A DNA stretch of 64,000 bases from Catonia carolina (lineage: Eukaryota > Arthropoda > Insecta > Hemiptera > Achilidae). The notes below the pieces were generated by a model. It did not search any database. It was not told the DNA's origin and was given only the letters and a program-made list of their open reading frames with translations. The number at the start of each line of letters is the position of its first letter. The first letter of the stretch is position 1. Below, piece by piece: positions 13,346 through 27,200 of the stretch. The translations under genes were made by a program, and so were the position numbers. The stretch spans positions 45,389,391 through 45,453,390 of the forward strand of contig JAQMRL010000007.1 of the NCBI GenBank assembly GCA_035578175.1, given 5' to 3'.

Positions 13346-14848
13346 GTATAGGTGCCCCATGAAGCTGGTGGCAATAGTGTATGCATTTGATTTATTAATA
13401 CTATCTTTAAGAAATACCCACAGCCGGATTTAGAGTGTAAAGTGCATGTAGGCTGTGTGAGAAGTGTAAGATGGGCCTCATAGCACTGAGGAAACCATGT
13501 GACACCTTGGAGACTTAAGAGTCCGCAATGATTTGTGGCCCTCTACGTTTCAGCTACAACAAATTCTGGGAAGAGACTTTTAATAAATTTATTAATCTTA
13601 GATATCACAAATTTAAATACCAATAGAGTATAGAAGAATAATAAATTCACGCTACTAGGAAACAGAGATGAAATAGCTCTTATTTAAATTATAGATTACT
13701 CCCGACCGCTGATCGAAGGCTGAAAGAGTATTAATTTATTTGTTTTATTGTTATGTGATACGGGCCCTTTCTATCCAGCCCTGCAAACATAGATTTATTC
13801 ATTGGGCCAGGTATCTGAAATACACATAGTATTAGATGACGTTAGCAAAAACAATCACAATTTCATAAGATACTAAATTACTAACATGGTAACAATTGAA
13901 AATTTAACTCTTGGTAGGAATGACTTATCTAAAAATAACAGTAATATTATCATAATAAATTATTTTATAAACAATTAATAGTACATACTTATGCTAATTC
14001 ATAATTAATCTTAGACTAAGTTAAAAAAATTCTTGTGCATAAAATAAATTAGTTAGTGTCTTTGGTTTTTGTCGGATTGTCACTCTAAGGTTTAAAGTTA
14101 TCAGTCACAATGATAGTCTTGTGATGCCTTAGTAACTTTTTAGGCATGTTCAGCTTTCTTCGTGGCACTTTGTAATATTTGATATACCGGTAGTGGTAAT
14201 CTGCAACAGAAATGGAGAGATGAAACGCACATATACATGTAAGGCTACATTTACAGTCATACAAACAGTGTGGTAGGTAAACTAAATTAAATGTCCCTGT
14301 AAAGTAAACTGTTTTGTAGGGAGCATGTTTAAAAAAACTAGATATTTGATGAAAAGGTTACATTTGTAAAAATTTTTGTTCCTTTTGTATTGTCTGTAAC
14401 CCCTTAAACAAGCTATTTAACAACATTTCAAAATTATTGGAAGTTGAAAAGAACCTTGGTCAACCCATAATTGCTCCTTAACCACTGATCTCAGAATAAT
14501 GTATTTTAACGCTCATCGCTAATTTAAGTTGCTATTTTAATTACCAGTTTTATTACCATTAAAGAATCACTTTAATAACTTAACAGTAAAATGGTAGAAA
14601 TCTAACAAAATCTTGGCAGATCCAACCCCCTTGTATAAACAATTAAAAACAGGCTACAAACATGTATGGTCTGCTGGACATGATTCTGAAAAAAGGCATT
14701 TCTGATAACATTACAGAATGAGGGGGGGGGGCTACAAATTGTGTAAACCTAGATGAATATCTCTTATGTTTGTAGTTACTTCACTGATGCCAATTTTCTA
14801 ACGAGAAACAAGGACTCAATTCTTAGTTTATATACAATTCATGTAATA
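13346..14848. other. Intergenic DNA
   Basis: A 10-G run lies near 14722. No gene or recurring repeat recognised. Confidence 0.4.
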
Positions 14849-14849
14849 A

Positions 14850-15812
14850 CAGGTGAGTCACTGGAACCAAGTGGTTTTGAAGTAGCCGTTACTCGGCCAT
14901 TATGAAAGTTGTGTGGCGTGCAGCGCATACAATTCCCTCCTTGACTTGTAGCATTTTACTGTCAGTTGGTTACAAATTGAAATCGAATGCATGGGATTAC
15001 CCCAAACAAGTGACATTCGCACAATGTATGCTTGCTCTTTATGGATAGAATGAAAACATGTTGGTGACAACGAGTGGTCAGGCCCATTTTCACCTTAATG
15101 GGGCCGTCAACAGACAAAGTAGTCTGCATTGGGCTGGCAAAAATCCACGACATTTTCATGAACAACCACTGCATAGCCCCCAAAGTAACGGTTTGGTGCA
15201 CGATAGGAAAGTTCGGTGTCATCTGAACCTAATTTTTTTTTAAGAAAATGGGTTTACCGTTACACTAGCAACTGAGTATTATATTAACATGGTGAACACC
15301 TTTCTCATTTCTGAATTACCAAGAAAACATACAGATGAACATTTATGGTTTCAACAAGATGAGGCTACGGCACATACCCCTAGAGCATCCATAGCTGTTC
15401 TTCGCAATCTGTTTCCTAACCATCTTATTTCAAGATTTGGCAACGTTTTATGGCCTCCATGGTCACCTGACCTGTTCACATGTGGTTTCTTTCTATGAGG
15501 ATTCCTTAAGTCATTTTTCTATGAGGGCAAGCCTAGTACTTTAGAAGAATTAAAGGAAGCGATCCGTCAACAAATCACTCAAATCAACAGAGACCTGCTG
15601 GAAAAGTTGAGGCCAATTTTCTTGACCGACTTCAACAATGTATCAACGAAAACGGACATCACATGCTGGAGGTAATTTTCTGTTCATAATAAATTACGAA
15701 TATTGAAATGCTATGTTCTAATGCATGATGTTAAGTTAATAAATTTTAATTAAATCATAAACTAACAATTTCATTATTATTTCAAAACTACTTGATTTCC
15801 GTAACTCACCCT
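14850..15812 (+). mobile_element. Degenerate Tc1/mariner-superfamily transposon
   Basis: Left end AGGTGAGTCACTGGAACCAA and right end (reverse complement) GGGTGAGTTACGGAAATCAA match imperfectly for about 35 bp and continue to GTTTTGAA. About 960 bp, with a transposase relic inside. Outer flanks are TA-rich. Confidence 0.75.
14975..15675 (+). pseudogene. Tc1/mariner-like transposase relic
   Basis: Broken frames preserve transposase blocks in order: AHFHLNGAVNRQS with NPRHFHEQPLHSP, then VNTFLISELPRKHTDEHLWF followed by QQDEATAHTPRASIAVLRN (second catalytic Asp), SRFGNVLWPPWSPDL...CGFFL with a stop replacing the following Trp, and a tail FYEGKPSTLEELKEAIRQQI. At least two stops plus frame changes show it is dead. 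This transposase type is common in insects. Confidence 0.85.
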
Positions 15813-15815
15813 ATA

Positions 15816-16398
15816 TTTAAATAAAAATTATATCTGTATTATCTGTATTATTTCATTGCCAACGAGAAAGAATAATTTTACAGAAACCTGTAAGTGTGAC
15901 AACTACACTTACTGCCACATAAAAAATTAAGTTTTCAACATTTTGTTGAGTAGTTGTCCTGTACACTAAAAGACCATGTGCTGGTTGCTTTAATGCATTA
16001 GTCTGAGCCATCACTGTTGGTTAGAGTCCACCCATGTATTATAAGTAGTTTTGTAGCAAAGTATCTCAAGAAGGCAATAAGTAGTCCTGAGCAAGACAGT
16101 TCATACTTTCACACCACTGAAGGAGGAGGTCATAAATGAGCATGGAATGTTTCTTATGTAACAGAAATTTTCGAGCGATGTCTTGTCATTAGTCCTGCAA
16201 AAGATTTCCATTTTAAGAGTTGAAAGTGCATCAGGAATGCATCGGGTATTCTTTTGCAAACCTTTTCAGTGTGTTTATTCTCCTATTTTCTCACCATCCA
16301 GAAGATAATAAACTAGGTATCTCTTATGCAGAGCAACTACTTCTAAATCAGGTTCTACTCATTGTGACTGTCATTGGTTCCTAAAAAATAAAATAATA
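15816..16398. other. AT-rich DNA, nothing recognised
   Basis: No feature seen. Confidence 0.4.
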
Positions 16399-17041
16399 CA
16401 GTCGGACCTCTATTTATCGAACTTCTATATATCGAAATTCTCTATAAATCGAAGTATATCCTGAGTCTCATGAAATTTTAATGGAAAAATGTTTCTGTAT
16501 ATCAAAAACAAATTCTATATATCGAACTTAATTTCAGGGAAAATATAAATAGAACTCCATATAGCCCTACCATCACACACTAGTCAATCCGAAACATTGA
16601 GAGAGAGAGAGAAAGAGAAAGAGAGAGAGAGAGAGAGAGTACGTGACAATACAGTACGTCAGTACGTTAACCACTATGGTCAACGTACAAGAGTAGTGTG
16701 ATACTTTTATACGATGTCCAATCAAAAATATGTAAATACGATAATGTGGATGAAACAGTTTTTAAATGGGTAAAAATGTTAAGAAATAAAAACAAGCCTA
16801 AACAAAAGAGAAAAGTTGTTCTTTTTGTGGAAAATTGCCCTGCACATCCTTCTTCACAATAAAACAAACTTTATTGTAATCAAATACTGTTTTTTTGGCA
16901 ATATGGTAACGATCGAGTAATATCACTTAATATAAGTAGCAGTTATAATGAGAAAAAAAACAGCGTTTCTCTTTATCGAAGTTTCTATACATCAAATTTT
17001 TTATGAGGACCCCACAATTTTGATATATGGAGGTCCGACAG
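16399..17041 (+). mobile_element. Internally deleted pogo/Tigger-type transposon
   Basis: 643 bp, flanked by TA, with ends CAGTCGGACCTCTATTTATC and, reversed, CTGTCGGACCTCCATATATC. One frame reads DETVFKWVKMLRNKNKP joined directly to KQKRKVVLFVENCPAHPSSQ, i.e. a CENP-B-like HTH end fused by deletion to the DDE segment VDNCPAHP, with Asp replaced by Glu. A (GA)n run occupies about 16598-16640. Confidence 0.82.
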
Positions 17042-17043
17042 TA

Positions 17044-17504
17044 TATGATGGAAATCCTTAGAGGAAGTGCAAATCATGTTCTGGTTAAAACACCAGTGTA
17101 ATGTTATGAAGATGTCAATCAAACAACAAAAAAACTTCTCTTAAAACCGAGAAATATTTTCATCGATAAACAAAAACATTAACTTAAATGTACAGACAGT
17201 TTAGGAAGTAAGTAATAACAGGATTCATTCTAAGGCCAGTAAAACTGGTGTCATAAACATCACTGAAAACTGTTAAATAAGTGGTCAACTAAAGATATTA
17301 CATAAAATGTTAAATATGAGGCCTAAAAATATTTATCAAAAACAAAATGATAACATCTGCTGTACTGTATTTACAACACCTTTTCCCAGATTGTGTGATG
17401 AAGAGAAGGTGCTAAATTGTTCATGTGAGTGTTTTAATACCACTGTGTTAATCATGTGACATTCTGCATTTACCCTGCATTCTAACTTTATCTTATAAAT
17501 GAAC
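17044..17504. other. AT-rich DNA, nothing recognised
   Basis: No feature seen. Confidence 0.4.
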
Positions 17505-17772
17505 AAATACTACAACTTTTCACTCTTCCCAATATTCCCTTGAATGCTACTTTATTGCCTTATTTACAGTGACATATTTTGGTGGGTCCATCATCATTTG
17601 TACAAATGACTAAAGAGATAAGATACCCAAAAACATTTTAATAATAATTTGTTTCAATTTTAATGATTTATACACTCTGTAATGGCGGATCCACTGTAAC
17701 ATATGTCAGTGTAAATAAGGTAATAAAACGGTATTCAAGGAAATATTGGGAAGTGAAAGGTGATAGTATTTT
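17505..17772. repeat. 268-bp inverted-repeat (foldback/MITE-like) element
   Basis: Arms of about 80 bp: left 17505-17585 (AAATACTACAACTTTTCACT, then CCAATATTCCCTTGAATGC and GCCTTATTTACAGTGACATA), right 17690-17772 as a diverged reverse complement. Lies just beyond the putative 3' end of the glucuronosyltransferase gene. Confidence 0.75.
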
Positions 17773-18138
17773 TGGTTTATTCATTTAGATCAATTACAAA
17801 GTACAACATGCATTTTAAACATCTATTTTGTCTTGATTGGATATCAGACATGAGATAAGAGGAAGATAATGCTTTTATATCTACAGTGATAACAGACAGT
17901 AATTTAACCAGGCTGTCTGTTTCATCAGCTGAGCAAGGACTGGAAGATCATCTGAAGAAAATCACATCTCTGGTAAAAGTCAGTCTATTCTAGTTTGGTT
18001 TTGGTGGGACAGGTGTTTACAGTAAGATGTAAATATGCAGCATAGCTTATACATCCAGTATTGTTCAATAATTGGCTAAATTCAGGAGGGATATTATTTA
18101 ATTAAATCAGTATCTGAATTACCTTCATCCATTTCAGG
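17773..18138 (-). other. Probable 3' UTR of the glucuronosyltransferase gene
   Basis: AT-rich sequence directly after the stop codon, without coding features. It runs to the first good AATAAA on the minus strand. The true 3' end is not proved. Confidence 0.4.
17776..17781 (-). promoter_or_regulatory. Candidate polyadenylation signal AATAAA
   Basis: TTTATT on the plus strand reads AATAAA on the gene strand about 360 nt after the stop codon. It lies immediately before a 268-bp inverted-repeat element. In such AT-rich DNA the hexamer is common by chance. Confidence 0.3.
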
Positions 18139-18246
18139 TCAAACGATAAGGCTTCGAAGTTTTACCAAATTTGTATTTTTGTATTTTGTCATGTCCAGTT
18201 GAGCAGCTGGTTCATTTTTCTTTGTCTGTGTATGCCAAACTAATAT
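18139..18246 (-). CDS. GlcAT-P/S: Coding exon 6: C-terminal WHTQT exon and stop
   Basis: Too short for ordinary ORF scans. Acceptor TTTTTAACAG leads into 36 codons ending in TGA at 18141-18139. Encodes [19 protein letters not shown] and [16 protein letters not shown]. The WHT motif (His328) is the family's C-terminal active-site segment; the Gln after Thr stands where vertebrate enzymes have Arg. The match at both ends (continuation of ...ENCTK and a tail resembling insect GlcAT-P/S) makes this the authentic last exon. Confidence 0.92.
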   Translation of the reverse strand: MLVWHTQTKKNEPAAQLDMTKYKNTNLVKLRSLIV

Positions 18247-21200
18247 CTGTTAAAAATTGAAGAAAAATTGTCAGTTATTAATCCTTTGGAAAATTAACTG
18301 GAATGCAATAAGAGAAGGTGCAATTATCAATCAACTAATGTCATGCGATCATCCAATACAAAATGATGGGACTCAGTAGTGAACCAGTTTCAAGTTTTGT
18401 ACAACACACAGTTTGAAACCACTGGTAACTTCTTTTGATAATCAGTGGAATTCCTCTGGCTAAGAGTAAACATTACTCATATGTTCCATTTGACCAACAA
18501 ATTCATAAAATATAAAAGCATATTTAGTATGAACTAAAGGTTTGCTGGTGATCGAAAAGTTACAAAAAATTCACCCATTCGACTGACTCGGTTCACTCTT
18601 AAAAACATCATCACATTAAAAAAGATAGGCATACTGCTCCTATTCAGCTTTCCGAATCCTTTTTTTGAGAAATCTAATGAACTTGATGGTACAATCATGA
18701 TTATACTAAAATTCTATTTTGACTGAAATAATAGTAAACATTTTTTAACAATCTCGAGATTAAATTTGTTCTCTAATGAAAAATTGAAAAAATTGATTTG
18801 TACTCGCTTACAAAATTGATTTGTTAAATGTATTCATAAAACACTCAACTAATGGATTCAGAAAATTTCTATTGGATTCTATGAATGGCCCCTGTGGGCC
18901 TCTTTGGATCAGTCCCTCCAGTCACCTGGTTGATAGTTACTATTTTATTAAACCAAATTAGATTGTTTTAGTGAGAGACATGGGAGAGGCTTACTGATAG
19001 TCAGTGCTGAAGGAACAAATAAGAAAGGAATATACAAGATAAGGTATTTTTTTCAAATTTAATGTGTCGCAAACGAAATAAAAAAAAGTTTGATTTTAGA
19101 TAGATAGTTACTAATGACAAACAAAAGTTAGAAAATAAATATTTATTATTATGTGGTCAATCTTTTGGGCTGCTGTTTGTCATGTAGTTTATTGAGTAAC
19201 TGCATCCACAAGACTCAAAAATGAAATACAGGACAAGTCAAGAGAAAACTGAAAAACCTTAATAATAACGTTATGTTAAATTTGTTACTTACTGAGTTGT
19301 ATGTACAAAATATTACCCAGATTTTTTATTACTAGACTATATATATGCAGGGCTAAAATAAATAGTTCTGTTTCTTATCACATGGTCAGCCAATTAAAAG
19401 ACTGAATCGTTTAAGAACAGAAGAGGTAGAGGTGTAAAAGACACTAATCAGAGTTATCTCCTCTGAAAGTAATGAATTTCATTATACAGCCAGACCCTGT
19501 GGTGAATGAAGTAAAGGTGTCATTTGCAGAGTGGAAAAATGTGCTTTTCAGAGGGCCCGGCATGCTGATAAGCGTACTTTTCCACTCAGTGAGAAAGGCA
19601 ATGGTAAACCACCTCACTTTTCGTTTTACTTAGTAAAACCTCTACAGGTTCAAACCAGCCTTTCGGCTGATGACTTTAACAACAACAGACTATATATAGT
19701 ATTTATTTTATACAAAATGTCTTGCCTTTCCTTGCTTGCTTACTCACCTACCTAGTTACTCCAATGAACGTGTCAACTGGTAATTACTACCCGATACAAT
19801 ACAATTTATCTCAGAAATCTATTTAATTTTTAAAACAAAACCAATGTTTCAAAGAACTTAAGTGTACCATAAAGGTTTCATCAAATGAGTATTTGTTTAG
19901 TTTTTCAAACAGGTACAGATTACCACATCGTTTTAAAGCTTGTGTTATTTTGTTGATCTGTTTTCTCCCTGCATAGATATTTTTATTCAGTGTTGTGGTC
20001 AGTAACGTAGTAATCATCAATGTTTTTCATGTTGTGATTATGGAAATTTAGATTCTGTATTTTGATTAACATACATTGTCACTTTAAATAGTATGTACGA
20101 GAGGGTACCCAAAAGTAACCGGAATAGCATTGCTGTGGGCGGTGCTTGTGTGGTATGCATTTCTGCCACACAGGCGTGTATAGCTCAACTCATTGCAAGT
20201 TCAGTGCAGTGATTGCAACTCATTGCGAGTTCAATATTCATCTGCAGTGATTGTTTTTGCTAGCACTGTTTTGTTCTTGTTTAGTTTTTTATGATGGGAA
20301 GTTTAAGTGAACAACGTGTAGCTGTGAAATTTTGTTTTCTACTCTGTAAAAGTGCTGCTGAAACTGTTTTAATGTTGAAAACAGCTTACAAAGATGATGC
20401 TATGGAAAAATCTCAAGTATAAGAGTGGTTTTCTCGGTTTGAAAATGGCGACATGTCGCTTGATGACAAACCTCGTTCTAGACGTTCATCAAATGCCCGA
20501 ATCAAAGAAAATGTTTAAAAAATTCGACAGTGTGTGCTCTCAGACTGTCGACTGACAATTTGGAAGTTTTAAGAAGATTGTGCAACAGTGTTTGTCAAAA
20601 AAGATCTGATTTGTGGCAGACAGGAGACTGGTTTTTCCACCACGACAATGCACCAGCAGACATAGCCATCTCAGTGAAAGATTTTTTTGACTAAAAATGG
20701 CATGGTTTCGCTGCCCCATGCACCTTACTCGCCTGACCTGGCTCTGTGGGACTTTTTCTTATTTCCATGCATGAAAAGGAACATTAAACGACACAGATTT
20801 GACCACATTGAAGCGGTCAAGAAAAAAACGAGGGAGGAGCTGTCAGCCATTTCTAAAGATGACTACAAAAGTTTTTCGAACAGTGGAAGCACTGGCGGGA
20901 TAAATGTGTTGGTTGTAATAGAGAGTATTCTTAAGGGGATAAAGTTGTCTTGTAAAAAAATTGAAAATAAATAGCTTTTGAAAAATAATTCCAGTTTCTT
21001 TTGGGTACCTCCTCGTAGAGGGAAGGAATTGTAAGTACTCAAAGCCTGATGAGCTTGAATGATGGTCTGAGTGAGATCAGGTGGTTTGCTTCCACAATAA
21101 ATAATAATAAATTTACAAAACCCTATCCAAATTACTCATATTAGCATTACCCTACATTAAAAAAGCATAGCGGATATGAGATGAATTAGACTATGATAAG

Positions 21201-24200
21201 CTACCATCTGTAATTTTTTATCATTTTACCTGGCAATCTGTATCAATGCAAATACCCCAGATGATATTTTATTATACAGATTTGATTGGTACAAATTCCA
21301 AGATAAAGCTCTAGTGAATTCCTAGAACTTCACTATCTGTACATGTTCTAGTATATTATTATGAATAAAGATATCCACTTCCTATTTTACCGTGCCTTTT
21401 TCATTGTTTTTGAAATGTACATATTGACATTTCTTCACTTATAAAAATATTTTATTCAGGAATTGCACTGCAGACAATGTTGATATGTGTATTCACTTTA
21501 AGAATATCCAATTTATTGATCAAGGATGTAATATCAGCAAACAATAAAGCTCTGCCATTGGGTATGTCTTCTGGTAAACTATCAATGTACACGAGTAAAA
21601 TGTCACCTAACATTGAAATCAGTACGGCGATAATGACATGTGTCTCCTTTCTTAACTGCACTCAGACATTGAGTTGTAACAGCAGTAATTAACAAAATGG
21701 TTTTCTTGGCAATATATGATTTGAATCTTTACCCTATTTTTTTACATCTGACTGTTCTGCAATTTCTGTTAATGCAGATGATGGAGAATGTTATGTGAAA
21801 ATGAGTGATGAAAAAATACCAGACCTGACCGGGAATCGAACCCAGTACCCATGTGTAGAAGCCAGTTGTGCTAACCACTACGCCAATGGGCTGGCCAATC
21901 TTTACCCTAGTAGCATTACGAACTATATAACAAAATTTTGGGTTAAGACAGATTCTACTCGGAGTAATATTAATGGTCAAGCAGACTTTTAAAAGTACTA
22001 ACCTTTGTGCAATTTTCTGCTTTAAATTCAATTTCTCTAGGATCAAAAGGTGCTAGACTTCTTAAAAAACCATCTTCCTCAAATCCAGGCTTAAAAGGCA
22101 TGGCAGCATCTGGCCTCTGAAATTTATCAAACAAAAATTTTAAAATCTGATTTAATTTTATAAATCCGTAACACAATTTTTTCATTAGAATATCTTATAG
22201 TTCATCCAGTGTGGCAATGTGGTATACTTCAAAAGACAATAACATTTTATCAATATGTTTTGTTTATTTACAGTAGACCAATATGGTATTTATTCTGAGA
22301 ATATACCATGACAACTGATTGTTTTTAATCCTACTCTTTGTCAAAAATTTCTCAAGAATGTATCTCATAACAACAAATGCCAACATCTCTTGCGACTCCT
22401 TCATCCCATGAATGTGAGATGGTCATAAGGGATAAGAAGTGCTAAGACCTTTACGGTTTGTGTGATTTTGATCATGTCACTGATTAGATTCATGCCTGTA
22501 ATGTGTAAAAAGTCTTGCTTCAGTAAATTATAAAGATATCTGACTTAATCTTCATATGTAGTTTATGAATTCACATGGATTTTCCAATACATGGGTAACT
22601 TAAAGTAGGTAATAAAAATAAAAAGACTGAATTGCGACAAAATTATAAAGTCAATGAATCTTTACTTTTAATTACACTAGATAATCAATTTCAAGAAAAT
22701 CTGATATCCTTAAAACTATTGTTGGTTTAGTCTTTCAGGGGTGAAAAATTGTTTCTTTGCAAATCCCTTAAACATAACCCCATAAATGAGTTTATGTTCC
22801 AAACAAGAATTGTAAATAAATTAAAAAAATCTGGTGTGAAACACTCAAACTACTTCCTCTTGCCAATGTAAATAATGAAAAATATATCCGATGTTAAATC
22901 TTGAGTAAACAAGGCAAAATGAAAAACATGACCTAATTTTAATAGTGAGTGGTTGACACAAAATGAAAATTGACCTCTGTACAACTTAAAAATATGTTAA
23001 ATCACTAATAATTGACACTAAACTAAGCTCTGTAGAAAAGTACTTGGAATAAAAGTCGTTTAATTTAATTTATTATTTAATTATTAATAATTATTTAATT
23101 AATAATTATTATTATTAATAATTATTTAATTACTTAATTATTATTTAATTATTTAATTTATTACATTTTTTTATTTATTCAATTTAAGTTGTTTATTTAA
23201 TTTTCTGTAATTTTGACTACAAAAATTACCTACGTCTTGGAAAAATTACCAATAGTAGTAAGTGTTTATTTAATTGTGTTTTTTTAATCAATATGATGGA
23301 ATTTATTTAATAACTGTAATATAAAAAGGCTGCCCATAACAGACAGGTGGAGTGTCAAATTTTTTACACTCAATCTGTTCATTGCAGAGCTAAAATAAAT
23401 AGTTCAGTTTCTTAACACATGGTCAGCCAATTAAATGACTGAATCATTTCAGAACAGAAGAGGTAGAGGTGTAAAAGACACTAATCAGAGTTATCTCCTC
23501 TGAAAGTAATGAATTTCATTATACAGCTAGACCCTGTGGTGAATGAAGTGAAGGTGTCATTTGCAGAGTGGAAAATATGTGCTTTTCAGAGGGCCCGGCA
23601 TGCTGATACGCGTACTTTTCCACTCGGTGAGGAAGGCAATTGTAAACCACCTCACTCCTCGTTTTACTTAGTAAAACCTCTACAGGTTCAAACCAGCCTT
23701 TCGGCTGATGGCCTAAACAACAACAACAACATAAAAAAAGCTATTAGGTTACTATTCAGTAGTACTGTATTGTTAAAAGCATACAAAATAAAATCAGTGT
23801 TTTAGCTGCTGATTTATATTGTTTTATTGTACAACACTTTGCAGCTCTACCCCTTAGGTAAGTTCTGCCTGAAAGGTACAGTTTTTTGAAAGTTATGATA
23901 AGAATAAGGCTAGAAGCAAATCCAATGTTTACTTTTACACATTATAAAAACATACACGACCGATTGTGTTATAACTGAATGACTTTAACAAACTTTCACA
24001 ATAACGGACATCGGTGTTCCCCAATTTTATTAGTCCGTTAAATCGAGCATTGACTGTATTTATTCTATTATCCCGTACAATCCTCGCTTAGGTTAAACTA
24101 ACCAAAGCTCATGTAGCCTACAGATTCTAAAAATTATGGTAAAACGTGCAATAAGTGTGAACGATTTTACAGTGCAGGCAATCATAACCCACTTGTTTCA

Positions 24201-27200
24201 AGAAGGTAAAATTCTGTACAGTAGTAAAATATCAAAAAAATATTCTAAACCAAGTTATTCTAAGCATTTGGAATTTTATTTTTTATGTGAAATTAAAATA
24301 CAACACAAGAAGATAATAATAATCATAAAAATAAAGATGTGTAATAAAAACGTTAATTACAAATTAAAATTTATTGATATAGTCACTTGAGTCACGAGGT
24401 TGCCCTTCTTTGCGATGAGGTGAAGGGGGAAAAGCATCAGTGTGCATGCGTGACTGCTTTAATTTCAGTACAACAAACATAACAACTTACCTATACTATA
24501 CCCAGAGCATGTACAGTATATTGCGGAACATTTTCTAGGTTAACAGTATGAATATAACTGTTTGTTACTGTAAATAGAAATGTCAGTTTCTCGAAAACGT
24601 GGGCAGGCTATTCACAGTGCTGAATGAAATTTAATATGCAGTGTAATAAAATGCTGTGAAGTTAAAGCTAAACAAAAAACCTTTCCCTTGCCTCTTAACA
24701 AAGCCATGAGCGAGTGGCTAACTACTGTGATGTTTCTCTTTCCACAATTCGAAAAATAAAGATGTAAAGAAGCTATTCTACACCAGTTTTGTTGACGCCT
24801 GTTAAAAGAAGGAAATGGTTAGGTAGATACTAGTGAGACTGATAGTGAAGACGTCGGTGAAAGCGATAGTAAAGAAGGCGATTCATTTGTAGAAAACTTT
24901 GTTCCAGTAAAATAAGGTAGCTGGTAATTACAGTAAATCAAACATTTCTAGCCATGTAATTAAGTTGTATGCAATATTACAGGTCACATTTATTTCTTAT
25001 AAAGTTTATGAAAAAACATTTTTTTGGAATAAACCACAGCTTGCTAAATGTGTGTAGAAACTGCATGGTAGTGAAATGTATGAGTAGTGTTGCACTTTTG
25101 ATGTTGGCAGCACTACCAAATTTTCACTTCCCTTCCTCACAGCCAATCCATACGCAAAAGGCAATCTCGTGACTTCAGTATCTATATTTAGGCCGGAGAA
25201 ATTATCCAGTGAATGTATTGATCAAAAGTTGTCATGTCAATTAACCTGAAAGTCTGAAATAATTATTACCCAATTTTCCATGTCACCTAGCATTTACTTA
25301 AACGTTTAATTTTTAAACCAATCGATTTATCTAAAGATCAAGAATGAAACATTCATACAACTTTTTCAAGCTAATGTAGATAATGAACAATTTAACCTAT
25401 TTTTAATAATGAGTATACAATGTAAAATGAAAAACAAACTATTTTAATCATGAGTGAATGACACAAAATGAAAATCAACCTTTTAGAAACCTAGAAGGCA
25501 ATCTGCTACTAAAGAACATGTAGGGAGACTTCTGAAACTTGTTGAGAGGAGTGGGTCTGTTTACTATAGAAGATTTACTTCAGACTGTATACAAGGATGG
25601 GCTAATAAAGCAGGCTCTTCAGTGCTACAGTAGAAAGCTGTTAAGGGGTTGGAATCATCCTCCCTATACTCCTCTTAAGTTAATCAGTCAGTTTGGCCAC
25701 TGCTATTTTTATTTTTTTTATGTACAAATTCAGGTTTCATATGCTTGGAATGAATACATTCACACTGCAATAATTGTTCAATCGAGTTACAGTTCTACAT
25801 CTTATTGCTCTAATTGCACCAGAGGGAGGGGGAACAAGCTATTTTTGGGGAGTTATAGAATAGCAAAAATTAAATATGAAAACTGAAATGAAAGCAGGTT
25901 GATTGGCATTAAAATTCATAGCAGAAAGAACAAAATTACTTTAATTCATGGAAAACTCCTTGAAAAACATACAGCCAACATAATGTATCAGAAACCTCAT
26001 GAAACAAGTAATTTTGCTCACCTGGTGAAGAAATTCTACACTGACTGCAAATCCTGCCATGTCGACTGGAAATTTACGGCCAGCTATCCAACCATCGTAA
26101 AACCCAAAAAATGTCCCATTGCGGATGATTGGTGTACTCAGTCCAAATTTGGTGCACAGTCCGACCGGCCACATTGAGACTTTTCTTGTGTATCGCATCT
26201 ATAAAAAAAAACAAAGCAACATCATACTGAACTATTTCATTCTCACAGTAAGGGAAACCTTTACCGATGAAAAGTTTTAGAGTCATTTTATGTGGTTTTC
26301 TTCATATATTTGAATGCATTTGGCAAGTGACCATGACGTTTAAGAAAAATGTATTGTTGACAATGTGAAGTACATACATCAATCAGGCAGATAGGTTAAT
26401 TACAAATAATGAAAGAAAAAAGAACAATAAATGAATGTTTTCAAATCACGTATCTGTTAACAGTGGTTGGTGGTTCATGATAATCACTTTACAACAATTC
26501 ATGTATTTATTTTTTCTTAATTTTGGTGAACATGGTTCACCAAAAAACTTTTAATCAGCTGCTGTCTGGAACAGGTAAATCTGTCTTCCATCTTCGTTTT
26601 TGGGTTGCTCATATTTACCAATCGATTTCAAAATTATTTTATAGTAATCCTGAGTATTAAACTGACCTTTCCCTGAAAAATGAAACTTTCTGTCTGAGCT
26701 GAAGTGACATTGTTGTGGCGATATCATCTCATCACTGACCACCACTTGATGATGAATAAACAAAATTATCGATGTCATGTATTTAACATCTGTTATAAAA
26801 CAATATTTCTTCATGATGCGATTTAAGTTAGAAAGTCATTCAGGTTGACCACTTTTCTCTCAAGATTGCATATTTGTTTAGGTTATCAACTCGGAAACTT
26901 GAAGGCTGGCTTGGAAGTGTATTTTCAGAACAGTTGTTTATATTACAGAAAATTATTGCTAATGGGTAGAAAAACAAGATTTCTTATTCTGTTATTGACA
27001 TGGCAGGCCCCATAAATAAAACCTAATTCTTCAATTCTCTAATAAACCATTTCAGTTTAAACATATAGCAGATTACATTATAATAGATTAGAATAGTGTG
27101 TTGAAGTACGCAAGAGACTCTGATTAACACAAATTTCACCTCTCTCCTTCCTTAACGCTTCACTAATTTTTCTGGTTGTATCCAGTAGAGAAAAAATTGT

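Larger units (their letters stand above)
18247..22002 (-). other. Intron 5 of the glucuronosyltransferase gene
   Basis: 3.8 kb. Contains a family 1 retroposon with a perfect 12-bp target-site duplication (19346-19686), an internally deleted mariner (20096-21017) and a tRNA-derived SINE (21738-21905). Confidence 0.8.
22117..26021 (-). other. Intron 4 of the glucuronosyltransferase gene
   Basis: 3.9 kb. Holds family 2 remnants (22825-23060, 25345-25490), an A/T-only low-complexity patch (about 23060-23170), a family 1 retroposon (23342-23730), a pogo-like end (about 23945-24060) and a deleted transposase relic (24580-24917). Confidence 0.75.

Noticed and set aside
21810..21905. Functional tRNA gene
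   Set aside because: A- and B-boxes are good, but no acceptor stem pairs, and the same sequence with a shared non-tRNA body recurs at 13170 and 44207: it is a SINE.
25539..25886. 115-codon ORF as a host exon of intron 4
   Set aside because: No recognisable motif, composition like surrounding AT-rich DNA, opposite strand to the gene; left unannotated.
26074..26286. 70-codon minus-strand ORF overlapping exon 4
   Set aside because: Wrong frame over the real exon; the family protein is in the other frame.
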